Below are positions 13,801 to 25,800 of a DNA stretch of 64,000 nt, piece after piece. Below the pieces are notes generated by a model, which was given only the letters and a program-made list of their open reading frames with translations, did not search any database and was not told the DNA's origin. Positions within the stretch are counted from its first letter, which is position 1. Each line of letters starts with the position of its first letter. A program made the translations under genes and the position numbers. The stretch is from Drosophila pseudoobscura (taxonomy: Eukaryota; Arthropoda; Insecta; Diptera; Drosophilidae): assembly GCF_009870125.1 (NCBI RefSeq), contig NC_046679.1:22692001-22756000 (forward strand). The letters run 5' to 3'.

Positions 13801-15631
13801 ACAAGCAGGCCGCTCCGCCCAGCACCGCGCCGAAGCCCCAGCAACAACAGAGAATGTCGCAGACGGGCTACTTGGCCGGCCATGGCCCTGCCGGCGTGCT
13901 GGGCGAGGATAAGCCACCGCTACCGCCCACCGCCACGCATCCGCTGTTCAAGGCCACGGCACAGCTGGCGCCCGGCATGAACTACGTGGCGAGCACCCTG
14001 GACCCGCCGAAGGGCAGCTATTTGCCGACGAACCAACAGGCGGCCAACAGACCACCCCTCCACAGCGGCAGCAATCCGTGGGAGCGCGAGGAGCGGGAGA
14101 AGGACCTAGAGATGAGACGCGAACACATCCGCCAATGGCGAGAGCAGCAGATCTCCGATCTGTCGCAGACCATCTCCCGATCCGGTCAGCAGGAGGAGCA
14201 GCTGAAAACGCTCATCCTCGAGCGTGACTTTGAGCGCCGAGCGCTGGAGCTGCAAGAGCAGGAGGACCAGGACCAGGATCAACAGTACGACAAGGAGAAC
14301 ATTCAGGAGCTGTTCAGGCTGGCGGCCAGTGGGCAGGTCAGTGCCATACAAACACCCATCACCAGCTACCGCCAGACGGAGATCAAGATGGCAGAGATTA
14401 CCGACAGCAGCAGCAGCCCCGTGGATCAGGTGGCGGCCCAACCGCCGCCGATGGCCCCGATGAGCAGCCACCAGCAACAGCAGCAGCAGCAGCCCAAGAG
14501 CATACTCAAGCATAACCGCTACTCCGAGGGAGGAGCAGGCAGCAGTGGAGGAGCCCCCTCCTCCCCATCCAAGTCGCAAAAGTCGGCCAGCTTCGCGGAC
14601 GACCGGCACCTACAGACGGAGCATCCCATCTCCAGTCTGGCCAAGGAGCTGACACAGCTCACGATGCTGGACAAGGACAACAATAACGAGACCCTGGACG
14701 CGGCAGTGCCTCCGCCGCCGCCGCCAGAGCGGAACAGCTCCTACCTGATCATGTCGCAGCAGAAACTCAGGGGCAGCACCAGCTCCTCCATGGGATTGCT
14801 GAAGACAGCGACCAGCAATCAGGCGGCGGCCGCCGTCGAGATTAAGAAGGCATCCCTACTGAACACCCAATCGAATAACAACAACAACAGCTTGAGCGGA
14901 AACCTGAACAACAACAGCACCAGCAGCATGCAGGCATCGCCCCTCAGTGCCATGGAGCTGAATGCCGCGTATGTGTCTGCCACGGGAACGGGAATGGTGG
15001 GAGGATTGGGCTCACCGCCCCCACCACCACCACTGCTGCAGCGGGACAACAAGCGGGTGAGCTTCCACGACGAGGAGAACAACTTCGTGAGTGGGAACAG
15101 CCAGCAGCAGCAGCAACAACAGCTGCAGCAGCAATACATCATAGAGAACTATGGCATGGAGCATCAGGATTTGGACACAATCAGAGAAGATGCTAGTGTA
15201 AGTGGACGACAGAAAGATCAGACAGAATGTACAGCTAACGAATATTTTTGTATAGTATCTGCAGCATAATCTGGATGCCTCCATGCTGCCCTCCATGCCG
15301 GCCACGCCCGATGCGGCCCTCTGGAACACCTCAGTGCAATCAACGCCCGGCGTTATAGGCGCGCAAGAGGTGTACAGGTGTGTGGAGTCTTGAACAAACT
15401 CAATAGAGATCTCTGACAGAATCCCTTTTCCTTTGCAGAGATCCGCGTACGCGTCGCTTGGCGGAGAAGCAACAGCAACAGCAGCAACAACGCGCTGGTG
15501 ATGCCGTTCCCGAGAAGCTCTCCTTCAAGGAGAAGATGAAGATGTTCGCCCTCGAGTCGGGGGAGGACAACACGCCCAAGGATAAGCTGAAGATATCGCG
15601 AGCCCAGCGAGACATCGATGCAGTGCACTGA
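1887..15631 (+). CDS. cno: canoe (afadin homologue), 3' portion; 5' exons lie outside the window
   Basis: Canoe is the fly afadin, a scaffold joining adherens junctions, Rap1 signalling and F-actin. Exons I place by frame and GT/AG sites: 1887-2008, 3277-3331, 3398-3684, 4045-4254, 5436-5901, 5983-6507, 6573-6820, 6882-7000, 11001-11276, 11428-11695, 13082-15197, 15256-15377, 15439-15631 (stop TGA). Together they encode 1668 residues in one frame. The first exon is the end of the FHA region (VASYRFLDSPTDGRYN). Exons 4045-6507 form the DIL (dilute) domain. Exons 6573-7000 form a PDZ domain with the carboxylate-binding loop GMGLSIV. Exon 13082-15197 is a low-complexity Gln/Pro tail with a charged coiled-coil-like stretch encoded near 14090-14310. 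The last exon encodes a conserved basic/acidic segment (SFKEKMKMFALESGED), matching afadin's actin-binding end by position. The N-terminal Ras-association domains must lie upstream. Family assignment is firm; exon edges are inferred from sequence alone. Confidence 0.93.
2009..3276 (+). other. cno: canoe intron
   Basis: Intron between the FHA-end exon and the small exon at 3277. The acceptor is ...aaacacag at 3276. The later AG at 3296 would put a stop directly in frame, so 3276 is preferred. Nothing else recognised. Confidence 0.6.
4255..5435 (+). other. cno: canoe intron with GATA, CTGG and GACA microsatellites
   Basis: Contains GATA-type repeats and CTGG repeats near 4836-4880, GACA repeats near 4997-5020, and a CA-rich stretch near 5096-5130. 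No supported gene. Confidence 0.6.
7298..9726 (+). CDS. cno: Alternative canoe exon: cassette 7298-8342, or read-through terminal exon to 9726
   Basis: Acceptor ctctgcatag precedes 7298 and continues the phase-1 end of the PDZ exon (7000). The frame stays open to a TAG-free end at 9726, about 810 codons. Residues are Ser/Arg-rich, with SESLMAEQAERMPL and SESLERMPLLRQQQQ as two related copies, an acidic patch and PPPS runs. A phase-2 donor at 8342/8343 (AAAAG then gtcagg) can join exon 13082 in frame, replacing exons 11001 and 11428 and giving an 1835-residue partial product. Without that splice the frame runs through a His-rich cluster near 9230-9250, several Cys pairs (CPCCGHC, SCPNC, CCSHC) and an acidic tract, then stops. 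AATAAA at about 10204 could end such an mRNA. Codon use favours G/C at third positions throughout. I have no direct knowledge of which isoforms are made. Confidence 0.6.
10787..11000 (+). promoter_or_regulatory. cno: 212-nt AG-free zone ahead of a canoe 3' splice site
   Basis: After the AG at 10785-10786 no AG dinucleotide occurs until the splice acceptor AG at 10999-11000. A branch-point-like tctaac near 10847 is followed by a pyrimidine tract (about 10852-10881). The 40 bases just before the acceptor are purine-rich (gatgatgatg...), which is poor for a normal acceptor. This is the known signature of a distant branch point, often seen at regulated or mutually exclusive exons. Confidence 0.6.
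11696..13081 (+). other. cno: canoe intron
   Basis: Intron before the large Gln-rich exon. It includes T/G-rich sequence near 11940-12030 and short CCGAA repeats near 12470-12488. The acceptor is ...gtctttcag at 13081. No independent gene is seen. Confidence 0.6.
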
Positions 15632-17060
15632 GCAGCAGCAATAACAAGAGGAAGAGGAAGAGCAGCAGAACGAATAGAGATCATGTACATACAGAAACCC
15701 GAACCCACAAAGCTTCTGAAACTTCAATTAATTGGGGGCCAAGTTGTTACGTTAGCTCTACATAGAACAACACATAGAAATATACATATATACATATACA
15801 TTTAGATCGAGTTATATATTAGATTACGAGAAACCAGAAACAAACCTAACGAATTTGCTAAGCAAGGCAATAAACAATCCATAGTTATCGCGTAGTTCCA
15901 GAGTTGATTACATACCACAGAATGTTAACTGGATTCAATTAGTGAGAATTATCAGTGTATATCATTACATATAGTACTCTATATAAATACCCTTGTTTAT
16001 ATATATGAAACTATATAAATATATCTATGTAGAAACAGTAACGAGCCCAGGAAAAGGGCAACGAAAGCGAGGCGAGGCGAGGCGAGCCACATTTGTAAAG
16101 CGTTTTAAACATTAACATTAACCTTAACAAAAATACCCTACAATTAACAGATTGTTACATCGGATTACAGAATACAATTTATGGTTAGACAGTGTAAATG
16201 ATGGGAGTTACGATAGTTTAGATATACGATGCATATGTGTGTGTATGTATTTACCTGGGAATCGTGCGGAACAAGAAACGTTTATATATACTAAATCTAA
16301 TAGAGAATTTTAAGCCACAACAACGTTTAAACAAATGGTCCAATTATTCAATTATTAAAACTAAATATATATATATATTTACAAAAAACAAAAACAAAAC
16401 TAACAAAAACACCACGAGCAAACGATTAAAGATTGTAGAACTAACGAAATGTTTCAATATTCACAGATACGAGTATATTTTTAATTAAAAAACAACAAAA
16501 GTACCAATTTAAATCACTACACAAGAACCTAATGGCTTTAAAAACAAAAAATAAGAAAAACGAAATGAAAAATGCACACCTAAATATCGTACATGTAGGG
16601 TGTATCCTGTGCATGGGATTGGATTCTTTGTTATAGCTTAAAAATTAATTCGAAAACAAGAGACCAGACCACAAGGGCAACAAATTATTTTTGTGCATTC
16701 CAAGTATTTCAAATATATAGAACCAAGCAAAAATTACACTTAAAATTATATACATTATATTTAAATATATCAAAAGCAACCCCTAAATTGTAATATATCT
16801 AAGACGCGATTTATTTTTTAATATGCGAAACTATTTTTTAAAGAAATATTGAAAGAAATTCAACAAAAACCAACAAAAAATCTGCAATTATTGTATGTAT
16901 AATTCTGTAAAAAGATATACGAAGATTGTCTGTCGTTTAGTTTCAACATTAAGCGCGTTTAGTTTTACATATTAAAATTATATATATTATATATCAAATT
17001 GCAAACAATTCAGCAACATATTGTGCATATTTATGCTAAATAAAAAGTTAATTATATGAA
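15632..17060 (+). other. cno: canoe 3' untranslated region
   Basis: This is AT-rich non-coding sequence following the canoe stop. It contains a short GGCGA run near 16070-16085 and many poly-A/AT tracts. An AATAAA at 17039-17044, followed by a change to sequence of ordinary composition, is the likely distal poly(A) signal. An earlier AATAAA lies near 15869. No ORF here looks coding. Confidence 0.7.
17039..17044 (+). terminator. Likely canoe poly(A) signal
   Basis: Exact AATAAA about 1.4 kb after the canoe stop, at the end of the AT-rich 3'UTR. dpr16 is convergent and its own signal lies near 19524, so the two transcripts need not overlap. Confidence 0.6.
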
Positions 17061-17942
17061 AAACGATTTCCGATGAGGTTTTTATTGTTTGCAGAATAAT
17101 TTGTGCAAGTTTATTATGTTTCCTGGAAACTATTCAGACAATTAAATGATGTCAAAGCACTTTTTATTATTTATTTTGTTTCCTTTTCATACATTTTCTT
17201 GTAAATTTGGAATTTTTTTGGAAATCTGCTTGCTTCTTCTTTTGAATCAGCTGTTCGGTGGGAACACTCGCGCACTTGGCGCCGCCACTAAATTCAAACG
17301 CCCGGGAACAGTCATGCGCGAGCCACCCAACTGTTCCCGGGCATCAACAGGTTAGGGAATTGACCTACCCAAATACATTTTTCATGAGGCTGGCAAGTGG
17401 CAACTCAACCGGCTGACAAGTTATTGGCCCCCACCGCTATTTTTCCGGCCGCTGCTCTGCCAGTGCTGAGCACCTTAAAAATTTAAATCAAAGTTTGGTA
17501 AGGGCAAATAATTTCGCACAAAAAGTTCAAGTATGCCTTTAGTGATTTATGTTTGCACTGGAACAAAATGGTTGAAAGTGAGACCCGGCGGCTGCCGGCG
17601 AAAGTTTTCGCTTTGAATGCGCAAATATTTGCCCAAATTATATGCCAATTTTCCGGCACCCCCGAAAACTTATTACATTGCTTCAATTGCTGCTATGACA
17701 AGAGTATCCACCGACAATTGCCAGCCTCTCCCTCATGCTCCGGCAGCCACTTAAAACGTTGCCCTGGCTTCAAGATATTCATTCCCCCTAGCTCTCCCAC
17801 TTCTCCTTCCGGTTCGGGGACACCTTTGCACGCACTTCAGGGGGGGGGAGGCTCGAAAGTTGCAGGCCAAGTTTCATTGCCGCCCCAGAACCAGAGGGGG
17901 GACACCCACAACGTAATTTAAAAGTCAACCGACAAACTTTAA

Positions 17943-17980
17943 CCGGCACCGGCACCGGCACCGGCATCGGCACCGGCACC
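17943..17980. repeat. GGCACC hexamer microsatellite
   Basis: About six copies of ggcacc with one ggcatc variant, between canoe and dpr16. Confidence 0.85.
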
Positions 17981-18603
17981 AGGAACAATCTGGAACAGGA
18001 GGAGCGCAACCAGGAGCCGGGAACCAACCTGTTTATGGCCTGGAGACAAGCGTGGGCCGCCTTAAAGCGCTGCCGCGTGGAATGTCTTTCGTGCCGAATG
18101 TATTTTTCAGCAGTTTGCCCTGTGAATTATTAAAATGCGCCAATCTCTTTGATACGCCCCATCCGCCACACGCTGCAGGAGGCTGTTCGACCCATAATCA
18201 GATGGCAGGGGACGAAAACTTCACCGAATTGTTGACAGTGGCCTGGGGGATGGCATTCAGATTGCAAGTCTCGGAATTTTTCAATATTCAAGGGAGATAA
18301 TCCCGTCAATATCCTCCAGCTGGTGCTCCAGCTGCTGCTGGTTGGAAAGCAACAGGGAAAACTGCGCGAAAACTGCGGACAAGCCGCAACCAAAGCCACA
18401 AGAAAAATATGAACTGTGGGGAAAACTTTCAGAACGCGACTATACCAAATAAATCAAAAAGTGATTAGGCCAGCGCCCAGGCGGCAGCTTCCCTTGGCCA
18501 TCTCTCTTGGGTAGCGGCTAGCGGCTAGCAGCTTCCTTTCTCTTTTGCTGGCCATCTGTCCAGCTGTAAATTGTCTGTTGAGTGGCTGCTGGAAAAGGCC
18601 AAG

Positions 18604-18626
18604 GTGTGTGTGTGTGTGTGTGTGTA
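18604..18626. repeat. GT dinucleotide run
   Basis: Uninterrupted gt repeat of about eleven units in the canoe-dpr16 interval. Confidence 0.9.
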
Positions 18627-19523
18627 ACCATGAAGGGAAGGATGAAAATGTGGGCCAACTTCTGCTGAAAGGAAATTCAAACTTGGCCATAAAACTTTTG
18701 CCACATCTTTGGTTCACGGCTACGGCTACGGCTGTGGATGTGGCTATGGCTACGGCTGCGGCTGCGGCTTTGGTCAGTGCCGGGTTGATAAATGAGCAGC
18801 GTAAAGTGCGCGGGCAATCAGAGGAATCGTGCAAAATTATAGTTGGCCAGGCCATAAAACAAAAGCCCCCCAGCCACAGATCCACCGGACCACAAAGCCA
18901 CAAAGACGAAACAAAGGCCTTAGCAATACTAGTTTTTCCCCATTTCCCTTTACCCTTCATTTCCTCCGTTTTGGTTCAGCTTTAGAGACTTCCTTACCCC
19001 ACCAACCCCCCTCCTGCCCGTCAGGAGTTCTGACAGATTTCTTTATTTGCATTTGAAAATATACAGATAATTTGCTCAAGAGAAATGAAGAGCACTTGGC
19101 CAGGGAATGTGGGTGGATGTAGATGTAGACGAGGATGGGCTGCATTTTAATGAGTAAGGATTGGGGTTAAGAAACGGAACGAAACGGCGACGAAGGGGTA
19201 AAAGCACTAGGAGCAAACTTGGAGATTGCATAAGCTGCAGCTGTTAATTGGAGAGAGCTTAAGGTGAGATGGAAGGAGTCAGCTGCGGACAGAACTTAAG
19301 ATGATGAAAACCATTTAGAGTCACTGGGTTTGTATGCAAAGTTGTTGAAGAAAAGCACAATATCAACATGATTTAAGATGCAAATATTATTGGGAATATT
19401 TGGTAAAGTCTAGAGAAGACCAGTCCATTCGGTAGCAGGAAATTTTCAGGGAAAGACGGATGTAATACAGAAAAACCAAGCAGCTTTTTAGATAGACATA
19501 CCTTTACTTAAGACGCCTTAGGC

Positions 19524-19529
19524 TTTATT
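19524..19529 (-). terminator. Likely dpr16 poly(A) signal
   Basis: TTTATT on the plus strand, AATAAA on the minus strand, about 290 bases after the dpr16 stop. Confidence 0.45.
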
Positions 19530-19814
19530 TACGCAAATATTGGATTTCGTTACTCAGAATTATGTATGTAGATGCTTAGTATAATGCTTAGCCAGACCTA
19601 GACCTATCAGCTATAGCAAAGGAAAACAGTATTATGTCTAGAATTTGTATAAAAAACTTGTTTCGTATTGGGGAAAATGGAGCCTAGACCTTAAGAAGTG
19701 TCCGCCTAACAAACAATGAAATCGTGTGTGAAATTTACCTAAAAATTAAACTAATGTCTTAGACGAAGGACTCCGACTAGACGATGCCCAGAGGTGTTCT
19801 AGTGCGGGGTGAAC

Positions 19815-22800
19815 TCATGTCTTGTTCAATGCCACCAGGAGGAAGATTAGCCACTGGTGAAGACTGCTGTAGCCGTGGCCAAGTCTGTGGAGGCCGGCAG
19901 CCGCCGACTTGATGGCCGAGGCGGAGTATTCCCCTGAAATGGCACATTATGGGGGTGTTATGTATGTACATTCGAATTATGCTAAGTAATCCCACTTACC
20001 GCTAAGCACGTGCAGCTGCATGGACACCGCTGCACTGTTCTCCGGCTCGCAGGTATAATTGCCGGAGTGGATCTTGCGCACCAGCGGAATGACCAACGAA
20101 CCAATCTGCAAAACCGATTATCCTCATCATTGAAATCCTCTTTGGAAAGAGCTCAAAGCGCCCTGTTCCCCTGTTCACGCAATCCCCTTACCGTATTCCG
20201 CTTGTACTCGGTGCTGCCAAAGATATTCCTATCGATTTGCGTGTACCAGCCGCTCTGGGCACCGCTGGCCTCGTTCTCGGCCGTCACTTGCTGCTCCCCG
20301 CGATACCAGAATATGTACTTAGGGGCCTCCAGAGTGCCCCGGACAAGGCAGTGGACCTCCACCTTGCTGCCCGCCTTCACAAAGCGCTGCCGATCGCCAA
20401 TTAGCTCGGTTCTGGGTGCTGTGGTACCGATGAAAGGGATTTAGTTAGAGGCAGTGGAGTAGACAAAGATTAAAGTCGTGATTTTGAATGATTGCAAGGG
20501 TGCTGCAGAAGGGCATAATGCTGTTTCGACCGCAGCCATGTCAGCTAATTTCGTGTGTTTGGCATTTGATTGAAGCACTAGTTTGCTCTGAGCTGCTGAC
20601 GGACCATGGGGACGGCTTGGGGCAATTCGAACGCAGACACACGTTGCACTTACTTATCACAAACAGCTGCACCTTGGCGCTCATTTTGGGCTCGGTGGCC
20701 AGCTGGCACTCGTACCAGCCGGCATCCTCGAGCCGCACGTATTTGATTTGCAGCGTCCAGCTCAGGCTGCTCCCGTTGCCCCTATCCTCCGGGCTGGAGG
20801 CATTCGCAGGGATAACCATGATGGCAGTGGGGGTGGTTGTCATGGATGGGTCCGTGGCCGGGGCCGGCGATGTCGTTGACTGGAGCAGCGATGCGAAGCG
20901 GGCATCGTTGATGAAGGTTGTGTGATCCACCGCAATGATATGTTCGTCTCGCAAGCGCACCCAGGAGAGGGGCTTATTTGAGTGCTGGTTGAGCTGCAAG
21001 GCAAAGACAGAGGCAGAGACAGAGACAGTGGCAGAGGAGCAAAACAGAAGGTGCTTAGCGAGCCGGGCTCTATTCAGTGGAAGCTTTCAATTACGCCACT
21101 CAACTGGCAGCCCAGCGGCAGCCCATTCTGGGAAACCCCTCCTTATTCCGCACTCACCTTGCAGGGCAGATAGGCATGCTGGCCGGCTTGCACGCTGGCA
21201 TTCATCGGAGGCAGGCTGAGCGGGCGACGTGGCAGCAGCTCCCGCTCCTTGGCCAGCTCCTTTTCACGCCTGAGCTGCAGCTCCTTTTGTTCGCTGTCGT
21301 AGGCATGGAGTCGTGGTTGCGACTGGGATTGGGACTGTGACTGCGAATGCGACTGCGACTGTCCTTGGGCCGGGGATTGCGATTGCGGTGGATGCTCATT
21401 AGATGGCATCAGTCTGCCATCCGTCGGACTTCTCGACCACGCAGTGGCGTTCCTTTGAATCTGCGGCAAATCGGCAGGAATGAAGTCCGGAAAGGGCGGC
21501 AGATACGTGGGTATTGAAAAGCCCTTTGTCAGCGTTGCTGTGTCGGGCCTCTCGCTCCAGATGTCCCCAGTTTGCTGATCCTGTTGCAGCTGCTGCTGCT
21601 GCTCCACTGAGGTGGCCTCCTGGTAGGCGGCCATCCGAATCCCGCCGCCTCGCAGCCGCATGGCAGTTCCTTCCACTCCTGACACTGCCACCGCTGTGGC
21701 CATTGTGATTGTTGGGGAGGCTGTTGTTGGTGCAATTAGCGATGCGTTCTCGCCCATGGGCGCCGCACTCGCTGCCAGCGCTGCAAAATAGGTCAAGAAT
21801 GAAACAGGCATCAGTTGGGCGGGCAATCTTATCGAAGTTTCTCCTGTCGAATAATGGTTTCAGGCCTGCCAACTGACAGGAAAAGCGCACAGCTGTCAAA
21901 CAGGGGCTGGCAAAAGTTTTTACTTAGATTGGCAAATGTGCTAGGGGTATTCCCGTGGGGATGGCAATTATATTGCAACATCGAAACTATTTGTTTACCC
22001 TGTAAATGGTATTAAGTTGAACTTAAAAATATATTAGATACCTTATAGATAATACTAGCGGACATTGTGGTTGCACGGAGAAGAAATGAGGATAACTCAA
22101 TTGATTGTTTCTTCGATGGGGAATAATATATCGAGTTTGGATTTTAACAAAAATATTCGTTCATTAAACCTGGATTTTCCTGGTAAATACGAACCATTGA
22201 AGTTATTTAATTCCATACATTTTGCCTCTCTTAATTTGTACATATATTGTATGAAAGATTAAGATTAAATTTGCAACTGATTCGTCACTTAGAAATATTT
22301 GAGAAGCCCAAATAGCCATACCATGGAGTTCTTAGAAATAGCTTGAAAATAATTAAATAATTATAGTGTGAAGCTTAAAGTCTTAAACAAATCTAATAAT
22401 AATAGGGAGATGAATAATAGGGATATTCTTACCTAAAGGTAGTACCCCTATCCCTAACCTTACCCCGGTCCGGCATCCCCGGCAGCACCCTAAGCATCCT
22501 AATGGCATTCCAACTAGCGACAAATGTTTTTCTATCTACACAATTCAGCGTATTAGCCAAAGCCTTTCTGTATTAATTGACAAATTGTGAAATATATATT
22601 TGGAAAATGTATAAAATTTCAATTCGTCATGGGGAAACGGGGAAAATGCAAATTTATTTGCTTAGGGCATTCGTTTCGGTTGTGTTTTGGGTCAAGTGTT
22701 CCTTTTTTTCGGTGCTAGAACAATCTCGCAATTGATGGTGGATAATTTTGTGTGAATTTATATTTTGTCACAGCAGCTGTTACTCGCATTGTGGGGCTTT

Positions 22801-25800
22801 GGCGTAATTACCGATGGGAAAATTATGAAAACTCGAATTTGGCGAGCCATGAAATTATTTCATCGTGAAATCGGGGGAGAGAAGCGGAACGGGGAAACAG
22901 ACACTTTTTAGGTCAAAAGGAAACCAGTAGTCTTTTTGAAATTAGGCAATCACTGACACTATACACTGGAAGAAAACTCGTTGCTCATTTTTGTATATAT
23001 CACCACTTCCGCAACCAGAAACGGACTTCCTTCTCCGAGCAGCTCCGACATGGAAGTGACCAAAATGTGGACAGACTGGCTGTCCCGGGCGGAGGATATG
23101 GGCGATGAGGTCGTCCGGCGGAGTCGTCTCGTGCTGCCCACAGTGGCGCGCCTCTGTCTGGTGGCCACCTTCTTCGAGGACGCCCTGCGCATGTGGTGCC
23201 AGTGGGAGGACCAGATCTCCTTCCTCCAGATCCACTTGAATTTCTCCTGGGGCGGGGCCTTCCTGAGCTGCCAGGTCAATCTGTTGGGTCAGCTGGTGGG
23301 CTGCGGTCTGGTCTTGTTCCGAGTGTGGACCAATATGGCCGTGGCACTGCTGGTCGGCCTGGTGCTCTTCCAGTTGCACGTCTACTCTGTGCCCCTGCAA
23401 CTGGAGCAGATGTTGCGAAACTTCTCCCTGCTTGGCGGACTGCTTCTGCTACTGGTGGAGGCCAATGACGAGGCGGCCTCCTCCTGTCGGATCTATGGAG
23501 CGCGCGCAGGACTTCCGCTGCTGGAGGAGCCCAGGCGATCGCAGCACCTGATGCAGCTCACGGGACGGATCCTGCTGGCCCTCATGTATCTGACAGTGCT
23601 ACAGCAGTACTTCGGCCTCGCCGCCGTGGTCCTCAACAGCTTTGGTCTGCTCCTGATGACCCTCATCCTGTTGGGCTATCGCACGAGGCCGGCGGCCCTT
23701 CTCCTGGCCATAATCCTGAGCATTTGGAACATGAGCGTCAATTCTTGGTGGTTCGCCGAGGGGCTGGAGCGGGACTATCTTAAGTACAACTGCTTCCACA
23801 CCCTGTCCGTGGTGGGGGGTCTGCTGATGGTCGTGGTCCTGGGCCCCGGCGAGGTCTCCCTCGAGCAGTACAAGAAGCACTGGTGATGGAGCCCAGGTGG
23901 GAGTTGCCTAACGAACTTAAATTTGTGTGTTGTACATCTGACGACAGCGGTCTTCGAAATTTGAAATCCAATTTGTTCAATTAGAGTTTTTCAGTCGGAC
24001 GAGATTAAAGAGTCCTTTTACTGTGACTGCTGTCCCTAGGCCTAGTCCTTATCCTGATCCAATCAAGCCGCCGGCTAGCGGCCACATTGCAATTTTATTA
24101 GAGCATAAAATCCCGCAGATGGGCCTGAAATTACAGTCCCTCCCAACGCCTACCACATTATATATTCTGTGGTGGCCTAGGACACCCTCCGTGGAAGCTC
24201 CTCCTACGGCCTGCACAGCCGAGCCATGGCCCAGCCCTGGGTTCACCCCTAAAACTCCTACCCCCCAAAACCTACAGCTAGGTTCAGCCTCCTTTTGGGG
24301 GAGGGGGTTTCGTTTCTCTGGTTTCTCGTTCTGGTGTCTCGCCTCCGGCTGCAAATTTACGCGCAGCATAACAAATAACAACTAAGTATTTATTATGTAA
24401 ATAATATTATGCCAAATGCTCACACACACACCCATACACTCATACAGAAGGAGGAAGTGAGAAGGGATACGCAGAGAAAGAGCAAAGCTTCAGCAGAATT
24501 TCCTCTCAAGCTTACATTTTTATTAAATGTTTCGCTTGAAAACAATTCGCTGAAATAGTTTTCCATTTTCCACTTTCAGCACGAACAGAAAGTGGTGCTC
24601 CTGCTGCTCATTCTGGTTTTTCTGCTCGTCCTGCTGTTGGTCCTGCTGCTCCACTGCCCGAAGGCGAAGGCGAATGTCCTAACTGAGTAGCCGATGTTGT
24701 GGGCTTTAAATAACTTCCACTTTAATGCAAAGTTCCACCACTCATTGTGGCCAGATGCGAAAGCCATGCTCCACTGCATAAATGAGATTCGACCAAAGTT
24801 TGAGTAGGATTGTGGGCCATGGACATGGGCTTGGGCTTGGTTCCGTTCACCGCAATGCAGTTCTAGCAGGACTATTAACGTCTGACTAGTTTGTGGCTTA
24901 ATTGTTCACTAGTTACACTTATTAGCATACGTTTTTCATTGGCTCTCCTCCCGACTGGGCTGAGGTTGAGGCGGAGCCTTGCTTCTCGTAAATTCCTAAC
25001 AATGGGGTTGACCACATAAGCCCCTGATGCACATCTACACATCAGTTCATCCTAAAGTGCAGATTCTGGGAAATCTGAAAAGTTTTACAAGACCCAGTGG
25101 TACATACTACGAGTATGTAGACAGATATGTTGAAGGGATACCAAGGATATCGACCAATCCCTTGCAGGGTATCCCCAGTTCGAGCCCTCAACTTTATTTC
25201 CTCGTTAGACTTGCTTGATTGTTTTTCACTTGCTGCCTGCATATCTATGTAATTAAAAACTATTTGCACACAAAAGTTTATAAAAAAACAAAAACAACCG
25301 ACAGCTAAAACAATCACAACAGCAACAAATGAGAGCTACAACAATTGTTGTTGTGCGGTAATTAGTGTAACTGTTCACTTAACCACATAAACTGATTTTG
25401 GTTTTAGGGTTTCTGTTGCCTGTTTCTGTTTCTGTTGCCTGTTTCCGATGCCCCTGCTGCCTCTCGTCACTCACTTCGGGCAAATACTAGTAATTGAAAT
25501 CATTTAAAGGTCCCTGAAATATTACTTTGTTAATGCCATTGTGTGCTGTCGCATTGTTGGAGCAATAAATTTTAAATTTCTACTCTAATGGTTGAGCAAT
25601 GATTGGTGGAAACTTTTTGGGTCGAGTTAGCTCTCCCCAATCCCCACCCCACCCATCTTTATCCAACATCCAAAGCAGCAACAACAATAACATAATAATT
25701 CAAAATGGGGGATTGGGGGCTGAATGGGCTGCTGGTATGGGAGTGTGGCATGGGGCAACTTTATCGTTGTGTCGCTGTCGTGGTGGGTACTGTCAGGGAA

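Larger units (their letters stand above)
17061..19814. other. Intergenic region between convergent canoe and dpr16
   Basis: No ORF with coding character. It contains a GGCACC hexamer array (about 17943-17980), a GT run (18604-18626) and CTACGG/GGCTGC repeats near 18720-18765. The minus-strand AATAAA for dpr16 lies at 19524-19529. Confidence 0.6.

Noticed and set aside
21158..21826. dpr16 starting at the ATG at 21811, with a hydrophobic run resembling a signal peptide
   Set aside because: The run overlaps a strong acceptor (tattttgcag), and an in-phase signal-peptide exon with a perfect donor exists at 34850-35021.
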